NCBI GenBank assembly: GCA_000961765.1
Contig: LADT01000088.1
Coordinates: 54,089-118,088 of the forward strand
Reading direction: 5' to 3'
DNA length: 64,000 nt
Source of the DNA: Clostridiaceae bacterium BRH_c20a
Lineage (GTDB): Bacteria > Bacillota > Peptococcia > Peptococcales > BICA1-8
Part shown: positions 18,261 through 26,961 of the stretch, one piece after another
Layout of the letters: each line of letters opens with the position of its first letter
Position numbering within the stretch: the first letter of the stretch is position 1
The notes under the pieces: generated by a model
What the model saw: the letters and a program-made list of their open reading frames with translations, nothing else
Told to the model about the DNA's origin: nothing
The model's database searches: none
Position numbers and translations under genes: made by a program

Positions 18261-21200
18261 CTAAATCGCCTCACTTAGCTTTACTGAAATTAGCTTAGAT
18301 ACCCCTGTTTGTTCTTCAATTGTTACTCCATATAAGACATCGGCAGCTTCCATCGTCCCTTTACGATGGGAAATAACAATAAACTGGGTTTTCTGAACAA
18401 ACTGCTTTAAAAAAATTGAAAATCTATCCACATTTGCTTCATCTAGCGCCGCTTCTATTTCATCTAAAACACAAAAAGGACTTGGTTTTACTTTGAGAAT
18501 GGCAAATAATAAAGTAATTGCAGTCATGGCCCTTTCGCCACCAGAAAGCAGTAATAAATTCTGGGATTTTTTACCAGGTGGTTGAGCAATTATTTCTATT
18601 CCCGTATCTAATAAATTCCCCTCATCAGATAATTCTAAGGAAGCACTTCCACCACCAAACATTTCTTTAAATACACTATTAAAGGCTTCATTGACTAGGC
18701 TAAAAGTCTCTCTAAATTTTTTAAGCATTATTTGATCCATCTCTTTAATTACTTTTACCAAAGAATCCTTAGCTTCAATTAAATCAGCTAACTGCTTTGT
18801 CAGAAAGTCTAGTCGTTCATCTACTCTTTCATATTCAAGGATTGCTGCAAAATTAACAAGCCCCAAATCGGAAATAAACCCCTTTAATTCATTCACTCTT
18901 TTAATAACAATACGTTTATTCTGAATTTCAACTTTATTATGCAGGGCTTCTTCATAACTATACCCAAACTGTTCTGTTAGTTTCTCGCTGCTTGCAGTTA
19001 TCTCCATTTGAATTTTAGCAAGCTTTATATTATGCTGATAGATTTCTTCCCTCGACTGCTCTAGTATTACATGTCTGTTTTTTATCTCCTTTTCAATATA
19101 GCTAAGTGTTTCCAGTAATTGTACACGTTTTTCCTTCTCATCAGCACCATGCTTTTCTAAATCTGCCAAACTTGCCGTTAACTGACTAACATCTTCTTCT
19201 GTTTCCTTAATAGATTGATTGAGTTCTAGTGTTTTAGTATCCAACTGATTTCTTTCAGCTTCCAGCCTATTCTTTTCCTGGGTAAAATTTAGCAAACTGT
19301 TTTCAAGTCGCCTAAGCTGTTCTTGACCAATATCCTGTGCCTGTTGTAACGTAGCTGTCGTTATTTTTTTCTCATTTAAATCCTCGCCTAATCCATCCTG
19401 AGCTGCAGCTATTTCTTTATTATAGTTTTGTATAATGGCAATTTCTTTTTCCATATCTGTGATTAGTAATCCCTTATTCTTAATTTCCCTTGAATATTTC
19501 TCTTTTTCCTGGCTATTGATAACTCTTTGCGCTTGTATTTCCTGTTGTTCTAAAAAGCAAGCCTCTTTTTCGTCAGTTGCACGGGTAATTTCTTTAAATA
19601 CCTGTCCCAGCTTATTTTCTAAATCAGCCATATTTAACTCATTTTCATGGACCAAATCTTTATTATTATTAATACTATTCATTAATTCTTGCAGTTCTTG
19701 TTCTTTTATTTGTAAATTTTCTTTCTTACCTTCTATCTCTTTATTCCTTTTAATCAAATCTTTGGAAAGTTCTTGAAGCATGCGCTTTCGTGTTAAAAGA
19801 CCGTTTTTTTGCTTACGATAACTTCCACCTGTCAAAGAACCGCCTGGGGTCATTATCTCTCCGTCCAAAGTTACCATACGGTAAGAAAAATTTGTTTTTT
19901 TCCCAATTTCAACAAGGGATTCTAAATTTTCAATAACCCATACTTTACCTAATAGATGTTCCATTATACCTTGATATTTAGCATCAAATTCAATTAAATC
20001 AACAGCTCGACCTACTATTTGGGGGAAATTTAATTTCATATTATTTGGGGGGCTCTTTATGGTATTTAAAGGTAGAAAGGTAGCTCTGCCTTTTTTATCG
20101 TTCTTTAAATACTTTATTGCTAATTGGGCTCCTTGATCGTCATTTGTAACTAGGTACTGTAGAGCTCCGCCTAAAGCAGTCTCTAAAGCAGTTTCTAAAC
20201 TTGAGGGGACAGTAATTAGATCATTAACAGTTCCCACTATTCCTGTAAACCCTGAAATTTTATTTTTCTTGGCCTCTAGTACTGCTCTAACCCCCTGCTG
20301 ATAGCCCTCACCGGTCTCTTCCATTTCTTCAAGCACTTGCAAGCGGGAAAATATTTGTTGATAATTTAATTGTCTTTCTTCTAAATCCTTTTTTATTTTT
20401 GCTTGGGATAAAGTGTTTTCTGACAGATTTTTCTGTAGAGTAATTAGTTTGACTTCATGCTCATTTTTAGCAATCATTAATTTTTGTTTATTTTCTTCCA
20501 ATAGAGCCCTTTGTACTTCCAAATCATCCAAATCTGAACTTGCTTTATTAATTTTTTCTTCTAACTGTTGATATCTTCGTTCTAAAAGAGTGATTTCATT
20601 GTCTAACCGAGAGATCTGATTATTGAACCCAGCTTTTTCTTGAAGTGTTTCAATAACCTGGGACTTATAATCTTCAAGCATCATAGTATTATTGCTAATA
20701 ATACCTTTTTTCTGATTTATTGCCTCAGATAGCTCTTTGACAATAATTACAGCTTCATCATAATCAACGTTTATCTTAGCCAGTTCAGATTTTTTCTCTG
20801 AAATATCCCGAGCTAAGTCTTCTTCTTGTTTATGGGAATTTTCTAATTCCATATTAACCCTATGTAATTGTGCTTCAACACCGGTTTTCCGTTCTCTAGA
20901 CATTTCAATCTGATGTTCTTTTCTTTCAATTTCAGTATTTAAATCATACAGCTTTTGCTGGAGGTTAGATATATACTGATCAAGCTGCTGTTTATCAAAT
21001 TTATGGTTTTCCACCTGTGCAGAAAGCTGATGGTATTGGGTATTAGCCTTAGTCAAATTATCCTCCAAGTTAGAGAGTAATTCCTTTATTTCCTTTTCTT
21101 TTATCTCATTTTCTTCAATAGCCTCAATTGCAATGCTAATCTCCCATTGATCTAGTTCTCTTTTCCAGCTTTGATATTGTTTAGCCTTCTCAGCCTGTTC

Positions 21201-21818
21201 TTTTAGTGGCCCTAACTGCTCCGTTAATTCATAGACAATGTCATTAATGCGAACTAAGCTCTGTTGGGTATCATCAAGCTTTCTCTCGGCTTCCTTTTTC
21301 CGGTAGCGGTATTTCACTATTCCTGCTGCCTCTTCTATTAAGCTTCTCCTATCTTCTGCCTTTAAAGACAAGATTTCATCAATCTTGCCCTGGCCAATAA
21401 CCGAAAACCCCTCTTTACCAACCCCAGTATCCATAAATAATTGATGGATATCCTTCATGCGGCAGGGTACTTTGTTAATTAAGTATTCACTTTCCCCGGA
21501 ACGATATAACCTCCGGGAAACAGTCACCTCATTATAATCCAAAGGGAAAAGCCCCGAGGTATTATCTAACGTTAATGAAACCTGAGCCATTCCAAGGGGA
21601 CGACGATTATTACTGCCGGAAAAGATTATATCATCCATCCTTAGCCCTCTTAGAGTTTTTGCACTTTGTTCTCCCAAGACCCAACGAATTGCATCTACTA
21701 CATTTGATTTACCACTACCATTTGGACCTACTACTACAGTTATACCCAAATTAAATTCCAACTCAACTTTATCTGCAAAGGATTTAAATCCCTGAATTTC
21801 TAATCTTTTTAGATACAA
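18261..21818 (-). CDS. smc: chromosome segregation protein SMC
   Basis: The condensin ATPase that organises and segregates the chromosome. The start is best placed at TTG 21818 (YLKRLEIQGFKSF follows, after GGGGGTGAAAA), giving 1185 residues, the usual length. The in-frame extension further up is only the translation of a GTGAAACA tandem repeat. Walker A is GPNGSGKSNVVDAIRWVLGE, two long coiled coils flank a hinge (about 520-680, GFTGIVGTVNDLI to GGSYRK), then the signature LLSGGERAMTAI and Walker B FCVLDEIEAALDEANV. The order rnc-radical SAM-smc-ftsY is typical. Confidence 0.98.
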   Translation of the reverse strand: MYLKRLEIQGFKSFADKVELEFNLGITVVVGPNGSGKSNVVDAIRWVLGEQSAKTLRGLRMDDIIFSGSNNRRPLGMAQVSLTLDNTSGLFPLDYNEVTVSRRLYRSGESEYLINKVPCRMKDIHQLFMDTGVGKEGFSVIGQGKIDEILSLKAEDRRSLIEEAAGIVKYRYRKKEAERKLDDTQQSLVRINDIVYELTEQLGPLKEQAEKAKQYQSWKRELDQWEISIAIEAIEENEIKEKEIKELLSNLEDNLTKANTQYHQLSAQVENHKFDKQQLDQYISNLQQKLYDLNTEIERKEHQIEMSRERKTGVEAQLHRVNMELENSHKQEEDLARDISEKKSELAKINVDYDEAVIIVKELSEAINQKKGIISNNTMMLEDYKSQVIETLQEKAGFNNQISRLDNEITLLERRYQQLEEKINKASSDLDDLEVQRALLEENKQKLMIAKNEHEVKLITLQKNLSENTLSQAKIKKDLEERQLNYQQIFSRLQVLEEMEETGEGYQQGVRAVLEAKKNKISGFTGIVGTVNDLITVPSSLETALETALGGALQYLVTNDDQGAQLAIKYLKNDKKGRATFLPLNTIKSPPNNMKLNFPQIVGRAVDLIEFDAKYQGIMEHLLGKVWVIENLESLVEIGKKTNFSYRMVTLDGEIMTPGGSLTGGSYRKQKNGLLTRKRMLQELSKDLIKRNKEIEGKKENLQIKEQELQELMNSINNNKDLVHENELNMADLENKLGQVFKEITRATDEKEACFLEQQEIQAQRVINSQEKEKYSREIKNKGLLITDMEKEIAIIQNYNKEIAAAQDGLGEDLNEKKITTATLQQAQDIGQEQLRRLENSLLNFTQEKNRLEAERNQLDTKTLELNQSIKETEEDVSQLTASLADLEKHGADEKEKRVQLLETLSYIEKEIKNRHVILEQSREEIYQHNIKLAKIQMEITASSEKLTEQFGYSYEEALHNKVEIQNKRIVIKRVNELKGFISDLGLVNFAAILEYERVDERLDFLTKQLADLIEAKDSLVKVIKEMDQIMLKKFRETFSLVNEAFNSVFKEMFGGGSASLELSDEGNLLDTGIEIIAQPPGKKSQNLLLLSGGERAMTAITLLFAILKVKPSPFCVLDEIEAALDEANVDRFSIFLKQFVQKTQFIVISHRKGTMEAADVLYGVTIEEQTGVSKLISVKLSEAI

Positions 21819-21848
21819 ATTTTCACCCCCAATATAGATCGGTGTAAT

Positions 21849-21875
21849 AGTGAAACAGTGAAACAGTGAAACAGT
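21849..21875. repeat. octamer tandem array upstream of smc
   Basis: Three copies of AGTGAAAC plus a partial fourth, directly upstream of the smc ribosome site. In one frame the array reads into the smc coding frame, which creates a false N-terminal extension. Confidence 0.9.
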
Positions 21876-21985
21876 ACTTATTCTTTTACACTTTTGCACC
21901 GACCTACATTTTAGCCTGTAAGACGTTACACTGACACTCTGTTTAACCCTTAAGCTTTGCACTGACCACAAAAATAACCCTTTAG

Positions 21986-23071
21986 CTATAATATTATTCG
22001 ATAATTGTTTAAAAACTCCCTTCTTGTAAGTACAGGGAGTTTACTGTTTTCTATTTCTAAGGCTATTGAACCAGAATCCAAATCGTCCCGAGATTTTACC
22101 ATAAAGTTTAGATTATGTTCTTCACGGAAATATATAATATTTGCTTTTTTTTGACCTTTTACTTGGGATATATCGTGGCGATTGCAAAACAAAAATAGCT
22201 TACTATTATTTAGCTGCAAGGATACTTCAGCAAGAAGGTATTCAAGCTGTTTCCTAAATACTCTAGACTTTACCAGCTCACCAAAGGCTGGATGAAAGGG
22301 GCCAGCCAACAGGTCTTTTCCAATAATGAGATTATCAGTAGCTTGTAAGCCAAGTCTTATCACTGGGATACCTGCTTTACTAAACATAATAAACATAATA
22401 GCAGAAACCTCAATCGCATTTTCTAGGCTTAATGGCTCAAAAAGGCCTTCATCTAATTGCTTAGCTAACTGGGTTTCTTTTATTACTACCGTGGGATAAA
22501 TCCGAACAAAATGGGGTTTAAGTTCTATAACCCTTTGAGTTGTCCTTAGCATTTTTTCCACAGAATCCTGTGGTAATCCAGGCATCAATTGAATTCCAAC
22601 CTGAATTGCTGATTTTTTTAAAAGTTCTACTGCATCTTCAACATCACCAATAGAGTGTCCTCGTTGACTGGAAATTAATACATCATTATCTAAGGACTGA
22701 ACTCCTAATTCTACAGTATTAACACCATACTTTTTTAGGCGACTTACTATCTGAGGGTTGATATAATCAGGCCTTGTTGATAAGCGGATGCCATCAATAG
22801 CTTTTATCTTCTTTAAGTTCGAGGCAGCTAAAAGAAGCTCCTCCTGCACAGACTCACTAATCCCGGTAAAACTTCCGCCATAAAATGCAAGCTCAACATA
22901 CGCTTTTTTAGCATCATTAAAGCTTTCCAGATAGGAAAAAACAGTTTTATTTATATAATCTGCAGTAGGTTCTTCAAAACAACCGGCAATTTTCTTTTGG
23001 TTACAAAAGACACATGTATGGGGGCAGCCCATATGTGGTACAAAAATAGGAATTATTAATATTTTATTCAC
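21986..23071 (-). CDS. radical SAM protein (Elp3/YhcC-like), function unknown
   Basis: A 361-residue radical SAM enzyme whose gene commonly sits between rnc and smc in Clostridia. The [4Fe-4S] motif is Cys16-x3-Cys20-x2-Cys23 (GCPHTCVFCNQKKI). The LAFYGGSFTGI and LSTRPDYI segments and the NTVELGVQSLDNDVL block are shared with Elp3/oxygen-independent coproporphyrinogen oxidase-like proteins. The N-terminal half is the SAM barrel, and the last 100 residues form a partly conserved extra domain without Elp3 acetyltransferase motifs. It starts with GTG inside the end of rnc. The substrate is unknown. Confidence 0.88.
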   Translation of the reverse strand: MNKILIIPIFVPHMGCPHTCVFCNQKKIAGCFEEPTADYINKTVFSYLESFNDAKKAYVELAFYGGSFTGISESVQEELLLAASNLKKIKAIDGIRLSTRPDYINPQIVSRLKKYGVNTVELGVQSLDNDVLISSQRGHSIGDVEDAVELLKKSAIQVGIQLMPGLPQDSVEKMLRTTQRVIELKPHFVRIYPTVVIKETQLAKQLDEGLFEPLSLENAIEVSAIMFIMFSKAGIPVIRLGLQATDNLIIGKDLLAGPFHPAFGELVKSRVFRKQLEYLLAEVSLQLNNSKLFLFCNRHDISQVKGQKKANIIYFREEHNLNFMVKSRDDLDSGSIALEIENSKLPVLTRREFLNNYRIIL

Positions 23072-23777
23072 CTATTTCACCCATCTTTATTAGTGCTTGG
23101 TGGGCGGCATTCTGTTCTGCCTCCTTTTTGGTACGTCCATTGCCTTGAGAAATTAGTTTGCCTCCCTGGAAAATACCGGCAATAAATTCTTTCTCATGGT
23201 CAGGACCGCTTTCAGAGATAATCTGATACTCAATAATACTATCCGGTTGTTTTTGAATAAACTCCTGAAATTGGGTTTTATAATCTCCATAGTTGCCACA
23301 GCTAACTTTTTCTATCTCCGGATTTAAATATTTTAAAATGATATCTCTAATGGCATCAATTCCTAACTCTATGTACAATGCTCCTACTAAAGCCTCCCAT
23401 GCGTCCGCTAGATTTGATGGTCTTTGAGCACCACCGCCTATTTTTTCCCCTTTACCCATTAAAAGATATTGACCAATACCTAAACGATTAGCGGCTTTGG
23501 CTAAACTACTTTCACAAACAATAACTGCCCTCATTTTTGTCAATTCTCCCTCAGATTTTTCAGGAAACTTTTGGTAAAGGTAATCCCCCACAATAAGTCC
23601 TACTACTGCATCACCTAAAAACTCCAATCTCTGATTATGATTACCGACCTGAGGTCCTTTTTCAAATACATATGATGGGTGGGTTAACGCCGTATTAATT
23701 AATTCATATTTTGGCAGCTTTAATCCGGCTTTAGATAATATTTTCTGCAAGAGAATAATCCTTTGTTCGTTTAACAT
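23064..23777 (-). CDS. rnc: ribonuclease III
   Basis: Cleaves double-stranded RNA in rRNA and mRNA processing. The start is ATG 23777 (MLNEQRIILLQ, 8 bases after GGAGGTGAG), 237 residues. The catalytic signature is NQRLEFLGDAVVGLIVG, with DAWEALVGALYIELG as the second metal-binding region. The C-terminal double-stranded RNA-binding domain (about 165-235) ends GRTKKEAEQNAAHQALIKMG. It overlaps the radical SAM gene by 8 bases. The usual upstream neighbour fabF is displaced by the 4.5-kb accessory island. Confidence 0.98.
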   Translation of the reverse strand: MLNEQRIILLQKILSKAGLKLPKYELINTALTHPSYVFEKGPQVGNHNQRLEFLGDAVVGLIVGDYLYQKFPEKSEGELTKMRAVIVCESSLAKAANRLGIGQYLLMGKGEKIGGGAQRPSNLADAWEALVGALYIELGIDAIRDIILKYLNPEIEKVSCGNYGDYKTQFQEFIQKQPDSIIEYQIISESGPDHEKEFIAGIFQGGKLISQGNGRTKKEAEQNAAHQALIKMGEIGE

Positions 23778-23965
23778 TTTCTCACCTCCATAACAAATAT
23801 ATTTTACACATTCTACGATTGGCAAGCAAATACAAAAACATCCTAGATGTTTTTGCAGGTTTCGCTTCGCTAGGTTAAATCATTATATATTTTATTGATA
23901 TAGGAATTAACAACTTTATGTAAGGGCGGTTTCCACGCCCACCCTATTGTGATTATAAATATTAA

Positions 23966-24333
23966 TTCAGAGAAGAAAGTGGTAAAACATATATTGATAT
24001 TATAGCTGATAAAGATTTTTTAGAGGACCCTGTTACTAAATACCCTGTAATTATTGACCCAACTCTAAGTAGTGAATCTGATATAGCTATGGATACTTAT
24101 ATTGACCAAGCTTATCCAAATACATCGTATTCAAGTTCAGCTCAAATGAAAGTGTGGACTAATAAACAATCTTTAGTTAAATTTTATCTTCCAGCTCTTC
24201 CCAGTGATGCGAAGATTTCCGGAGCTACATTTTATGTTTATCAAAAAAGTTGGATATGTAATTTAACTCCAGTAAGTTATTCAAATGATACCCTTGCGGT
24301 ATATGAATATGATGATGCCAGTCAAGCACGGTG
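23966..24333 (+). pseudogene. fragment of RHS/WapA-type wall-associated protein with DNRLRE domain
   Basis: The open stretch reads EESGKTYIDIIADKDFLEDP, then KYPVIIDPT, then MDTYIDQAYPNTSYSSSAQM and FYLPALPSDAKISGATFYVY. The FLxDPxxxYPVxIDPT lead-in and the DNRLRE-type repeat domain are typical of the N-terminal region of large secreted RHS/WapA proteins. No start, signal peptide or C-terminal RHS core is present. The frame is ended by a TGA that is part of the palindrome at 24330-24356. I read it as a decayed remnant of a polymorphic toxin gene. Confidence 0.8.
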
Positions 24334-24356
24334 ACAGGGGACTATCCCCTGTCACC
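24330..24356. repeat. palindromic element, copy 1
   Basis: Perfect 12-base arms GGTGACAGGGGA and TCCCCTGTCACC around CTA. It supplies the TGA that ends the upstream RHS fragment. A T run follows, so it might also act as a terminator on the plus strand. Confidence 0.92.
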
Positions 24357-24362
24357 TTTTAA

Positions 24363-24650
24363 AAACCTTGGGATTTAAAGCAGAAACTAAAAGGTGAATA
24401 TACTTTTGCGGGAAGAAAAATAAATGGAGCAGATCTAGGAAATATTCACTATGGATATGTAGGAACTGCAGCAAAATTTCCTAGAACTGTATTACTAGCA
24501 GCGGCAGGATTTGCTCAAATACGGGCTGAAACTTCTGACAAAAGTTTTTGGCATACATTTGGTGATGACCCACGTGATCAGGGAATGATAAATTGGGGTA
24601 TTAATCTTTACCATGTAATGAATTCTAAATCACCACTACTAATAAAATAA
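24363..24650 (+). pseudogene. polymorphic toxin type 44-like C-terminal tip, 5'-truncated
   Basis: A 95-residue open stretch without start codon, beginning just after the palindrome: PWDLKQKLKGEYTF, then LGNIHYGYVGTAAKFPRTVL, AAAGFAQI and FGDDPRDQGMINWGINLY. The GNxxYGYxGxAA, AAGxxQ and YGDDPxD pattern matches what I know of the polymorphic toxin 44 (Ntox44) domain, a predicted nuclease tip of secreted toxins. The delivery part is missing, so it is an orphan tip. It is read one frame off from the upstream fragment. Confidence 0.72.
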
Positions 24651-24669
24651 GAAAGGTTGTGGTTTATTT

Positions 24670-24930
24670 TTGTCAGATATTTTATTAATATTACCTTGGG
24701 GAATTGCAAATTTATTAGCAGAAATAGTTTTTCACAATCAAGGAGATTTAACGTTTTATATTTTAGGATTCACAGCAATTGAGGTTATGCTAATTATTTG
24801 TGGAATATATCCTAGAATTAATTTGTTTAGATTTAACAAAGAATATATAAATTCAATAGTTTTTTATATATTCTTTAATCTAGCTACTAATATTATGTTT
24901 TTATGGGTATACAGTAGTTTATTAGTATAA
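24670..24930 (+). CDS. small three-helix membrane protein, candidate immunity protein
   Basis: An 86-residue protein starting with TTG at 24670, only 19 bases after the toxin-44-like tip. Three hydrophobic helices are seen (about 2-17, 27-46 and 63-84). I do not recognise the family. Position immediately after a toxin tip is where cognate immunity genes sit in polymorphic toxin loci, so immunity is inferred from context. No strong Shine-Dalgarno site is visible, so expression is uncertain. Confidence 0.55.
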   Translation: MSDILLILPWGIANLLAEIVFHNQGDLTFYILGFTAIEVMLIICGIYPRINLFRFNKEYINSIVFYIFFNLATNIMFLWVYSSLLV

Positions 24931-24961
24931 TACTATATGCGAATGCTCTGAGAAAGTAAGT

Positions 24962-24990
24962 ATGCGCCAGGGAGGGATTCTCTGTCGCAT
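24962..24990. repeat. palindromic element, variant family
   Basis: Arms ATGCGCCAGGGA and TCTCTGTCGCAT pair at 10 of 12 positions. It is related to the larger TGCGACAGG palindrome at 26881-26927 and, more distantly, to the TGTGACAGGGGAC family. Confidence 0.7.
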
Positions 24991-25048
24991 CTTTATTGTA
25001 TAACGAAAACCACCTGCTTTGCAGGCAATGGAACTATAAATATCATAG

Positions 25049-25064
25049 TGTGACAGGGGACAGT
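25049..25064. repeat. half copy of the TGTGACAGGGGAC palindrome
   Basis: Only the left arm and centre (TGTGACAGGGGACAGT) remain. The right arm is replaced by unrelated sequence leading into the next gene. It marks another junction in the island. Confidence 0.75.
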
Positions 25065-25077
25065 GTAATCTATAGAA

Positions 25078-25520
25078 TGGGGGTTTCATATTTGAAAAGT
25101 GAATGGGAAGGGCTATTATCTGAAATGGGTCTACCAACATACTTGCTTGAAAGCATTACTTTAACAACATGGAAAAATTTTACTCTAGGACATCCGAAAA
25201 AAAGTCAATTGAATAATCTAAAGAATGAGATTAAAGGAATTTTAGATATTAGCAATGATTTTATGCTTATAGGTATTGATTATGATGGATCATTTACTTC
25301 ACAAGTAATACCTTTAGATGATATATCAATACTTAGAGAGTTATGGGGAAGCTTTGCAGGAAGATATCTTTTAATATTAGCAAATAGATTTAATCTAGAA
25401 GATAAAGTTTATAACTGTAACACCGATGACGAACTTATTGGGCAGATATTAATTATGAACAAAAAATTGCTTTTAAAAACTCCTGACGGACATGAGTTAT
25501 TATATATAGAAATTAATTAA
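25078..25520 (+). CDS. hypothetical protein, orphan of the toxin island
   Basis: About 147 residues from ATG 25078, or 142 from TTG 25093, which has GGGGG at a suitable distance. The longer frame further up is noise running into a truncated palindrome. The protein is soluble and acidic with a mixed alpha/beta pattern (TLGHPKKSQLNNLKNEIKGI, then GIDYDGSFTSQVIPLDDI, then TPDGHELLYIEIN). I do not recognise it. Its place among toxin tips suggests a stray immunity protein. Confidence 0.5.
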
Positions 25521-25835
25521 AGTATGAAAAAAATACTCGAAAGGAAGCACGGGAAGGAAGCTAGGGGATGGTTATTGAAGGGGTCAATCGGAAGTTTTGC
25601 CCACAAAAAGGCTCAAACAGTGAATATTAGTTACTGTTGAGCTTAATTATATCTTATGCACAACTCTTTCAGGCAAAATTGCCGTGAAGAATGAAGTCGC
25701 GGCCTCTCCGAACTATGGGATTCAATGTTCTATTTTGCCTTTTAGCTTTGTTTTGTTACTTTTTAATCTCTGTAAACGTAAGTTATCTATTAAATAAGCT
25801 AGAATTGGATACAACTTCCCCCTCCCTCACTGAAA
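25521..25835. other. non-coding stretch within the toxin island
   Basis: No gene recognised. A hairpin-prone stretch (GGCTCAAACAGT against ACTGTTGAGCTT, about 25610-25645) is present. The rest has several stops in all frames and may be decayed coding sequence or an old mobile-element end. Confidence 0.5.
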
Positions 25836-25862
25836 TGTGACAGGGGACTGTCCCCTGTCACA
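25836..25862. repeat. palindromic element, copy 3
   Basis: Perfect 13-base arms TGTGACAGGGGAC and GTCCCCTGTCACA around a single T. The RHS tip reading frame opens inside it, directly after the TGA of the left arm. Confidence 0.93.
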
Positions 25863-25864
25863 CA

Positions 25865-26305
25865 TTTAATAATCCTGTTAATTTAGTGGACCATACCGGT
25901 AATTATCCAACAAGCGTACAAACACATGTAAATATTAATGTGTTAAGTTATAATGAAGCCCAATGGTTAAATGGTAATTATTTAGGTGCTTTTGGTGATG
26001 CTATTGGAACAGCTGGTGCATCTTCTCCTTTAGGACAATATTTATCAGCTGGTCTTAGTATTCTCGGTATAGGAATAGAGACAATACCTGCTCAAGAAGG
26101 CGATATCGAAAAAACGACTACTGAAATTCATGGGACTAGAGTAAAACAAGTAACTAAATATTATAAAAAAAACACACATGAATTGTATTACACTAAGGAC
26201 TGGCGTGAATTTGATATGCCTGCAGGGACTTTATATAAAATTGGAAATCCTATAAAATCAAAAGATGGAATTAATAGGCATATTTGGAAGCAATATTTGG
26301 CATAA
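25865..26305 (+). pseudogene. RHS core end plus unknown toxin tip, 5'-truncated
   Basis: The stretch starts with FNNPVNLVDHTGNYP, the standard end of an RHS core (NPVNLVDxTG), and continues about 130 residues. A hydrophobic Gly/Ala-rich segment (about 35-70) is followed by TTTEIHGTRVKQVTKYYKKN and KDWREFDMPAGTLYKIGNP. Everything before the core end is missing, replaced by the palindrome. I do not recognise the tip fold. An ATG-initiated product is possible but would lack export signals. Confidence 0.75.
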
Positions 26306-26332
26306 GCTAACTTTTATTTAGGAGAAAAAATA

Positions 26333-26881
26333 ATGAATGAAGTAGTGAAGATATTAAAACTGGTTGTAAAAATCTTAATATATCCAAAGGAGATCTCGAG
26401 AAGTAAAACGCTTGTTGAATATAATACGAAAATGATTAGTTTATTGAGTTTTTTCATGTTTTTTATCCAGTCATGTCTATGGTACTTTTTCAGAGCAGAA
26501 ATACAAGGCATACCTGTTTTAGTAATATTAGTTGTAGCACCAATAATAGTCTATTTTGTTAGTATTAGGTACGGAGTAATGGTTTTCAAAGCTATTATAA
26601 AATCAGTAGTTAACTTTGATATACCACATAATAATTTTAAAAAAATTGTCCTACCATATATTTTTACTTCACAAATAATAGCTCTAATTGTCTTTGGTAT
26701 AAACAAAAGCTCTAACGAAGTAATAAGTGCACTTCCAATTATCTGGTTTACTATTCAAATATTCTTAATAGCAAAATATAGAATATGTAATAGAGAAATG
26801 ACTAAGGCCGAGAGTCTAGAAATTGCTACAAAACTATTTATTTTCTTATTAGTTTTATTTTTATTACAAGCTATTATATAA
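26333..26881 (+). CDS. multi-pass membrane protein, candidate immunity protein
   Basis: A 182-residue protein with a good ribosome site (AGGAGAAAAATA before ATG), 27 bases after the RHS tip. About five hydrophobic helices (near 36-50, 58-76, 100-118, 126-144 and 160-180) resemble the YIP1-like layout, though I would not assign that family firmly. By context it is the likely immunity protein for the preceding tip, and membrane immunity would fit a membrane-active toxin. Confidence 0.6.
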   Translation: MNEVVKILKLVVKILIYPKEISRSKTLVEYNTKMISLLSFFMFFIQSCLWYFFRAEIQGIPVLVILVVAPIIVYFVSIRYGVMVFKAIIKSVVNFDIPHNNFKKIVLPYIFTSQIIALIVFGINKSSNEVISALPIIWFTIQIFLIAKYRICNREMTKAESLEIATKLFIFLLVLFLLQAII

Positions 26882-26927
26882 TAATTGAAATGCGACAGGA
26901 ATTCTATTCCTGTCGCATTTCAATTAT
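26881..26927. repeat. large perfect palindrome after the membrane protein gene
   Basis: Two 22-base arms (left ATAATTGAAATGCGACAGGA plus AT, right its exact complement) around TCT. It overlaps the stop codon of the membrane protein gene. Its core TGCGACAGG matches the variant at 24962-24990. It could act as a bidirectional terminator, but the lack of mismatches suggests a mobile palindrome. Confidence 0.9.
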
Positions 26928-26936
26928 TATATCACG

Positions 26937-26961
26937 GTGACAGGGGACAGTCCCCTGTCAC
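26937..26961. repeat. palindromic element, copy 4
   Basis: Perfect 12-base arms GTGACAGGGGAC and GTCCCCTGTCAC around a single A. The next toxin tip opens directly after it in the same phase as at copy 3. Confidence 0.93.

Noticed and set aside
21819..21971. N-terminal extension of SMC by 51 residues
   Set aside because: Encoded by the GTGAAACA array; the TTG at 21818 with GGGGGTGAAAA gives the normal SMC N-terminus.
24922..25140. 72-residue minus-strand frame in the toxin island
   Set aside because: Overlaps palindromes and the start of a plus-strand gene; no recognisable features.
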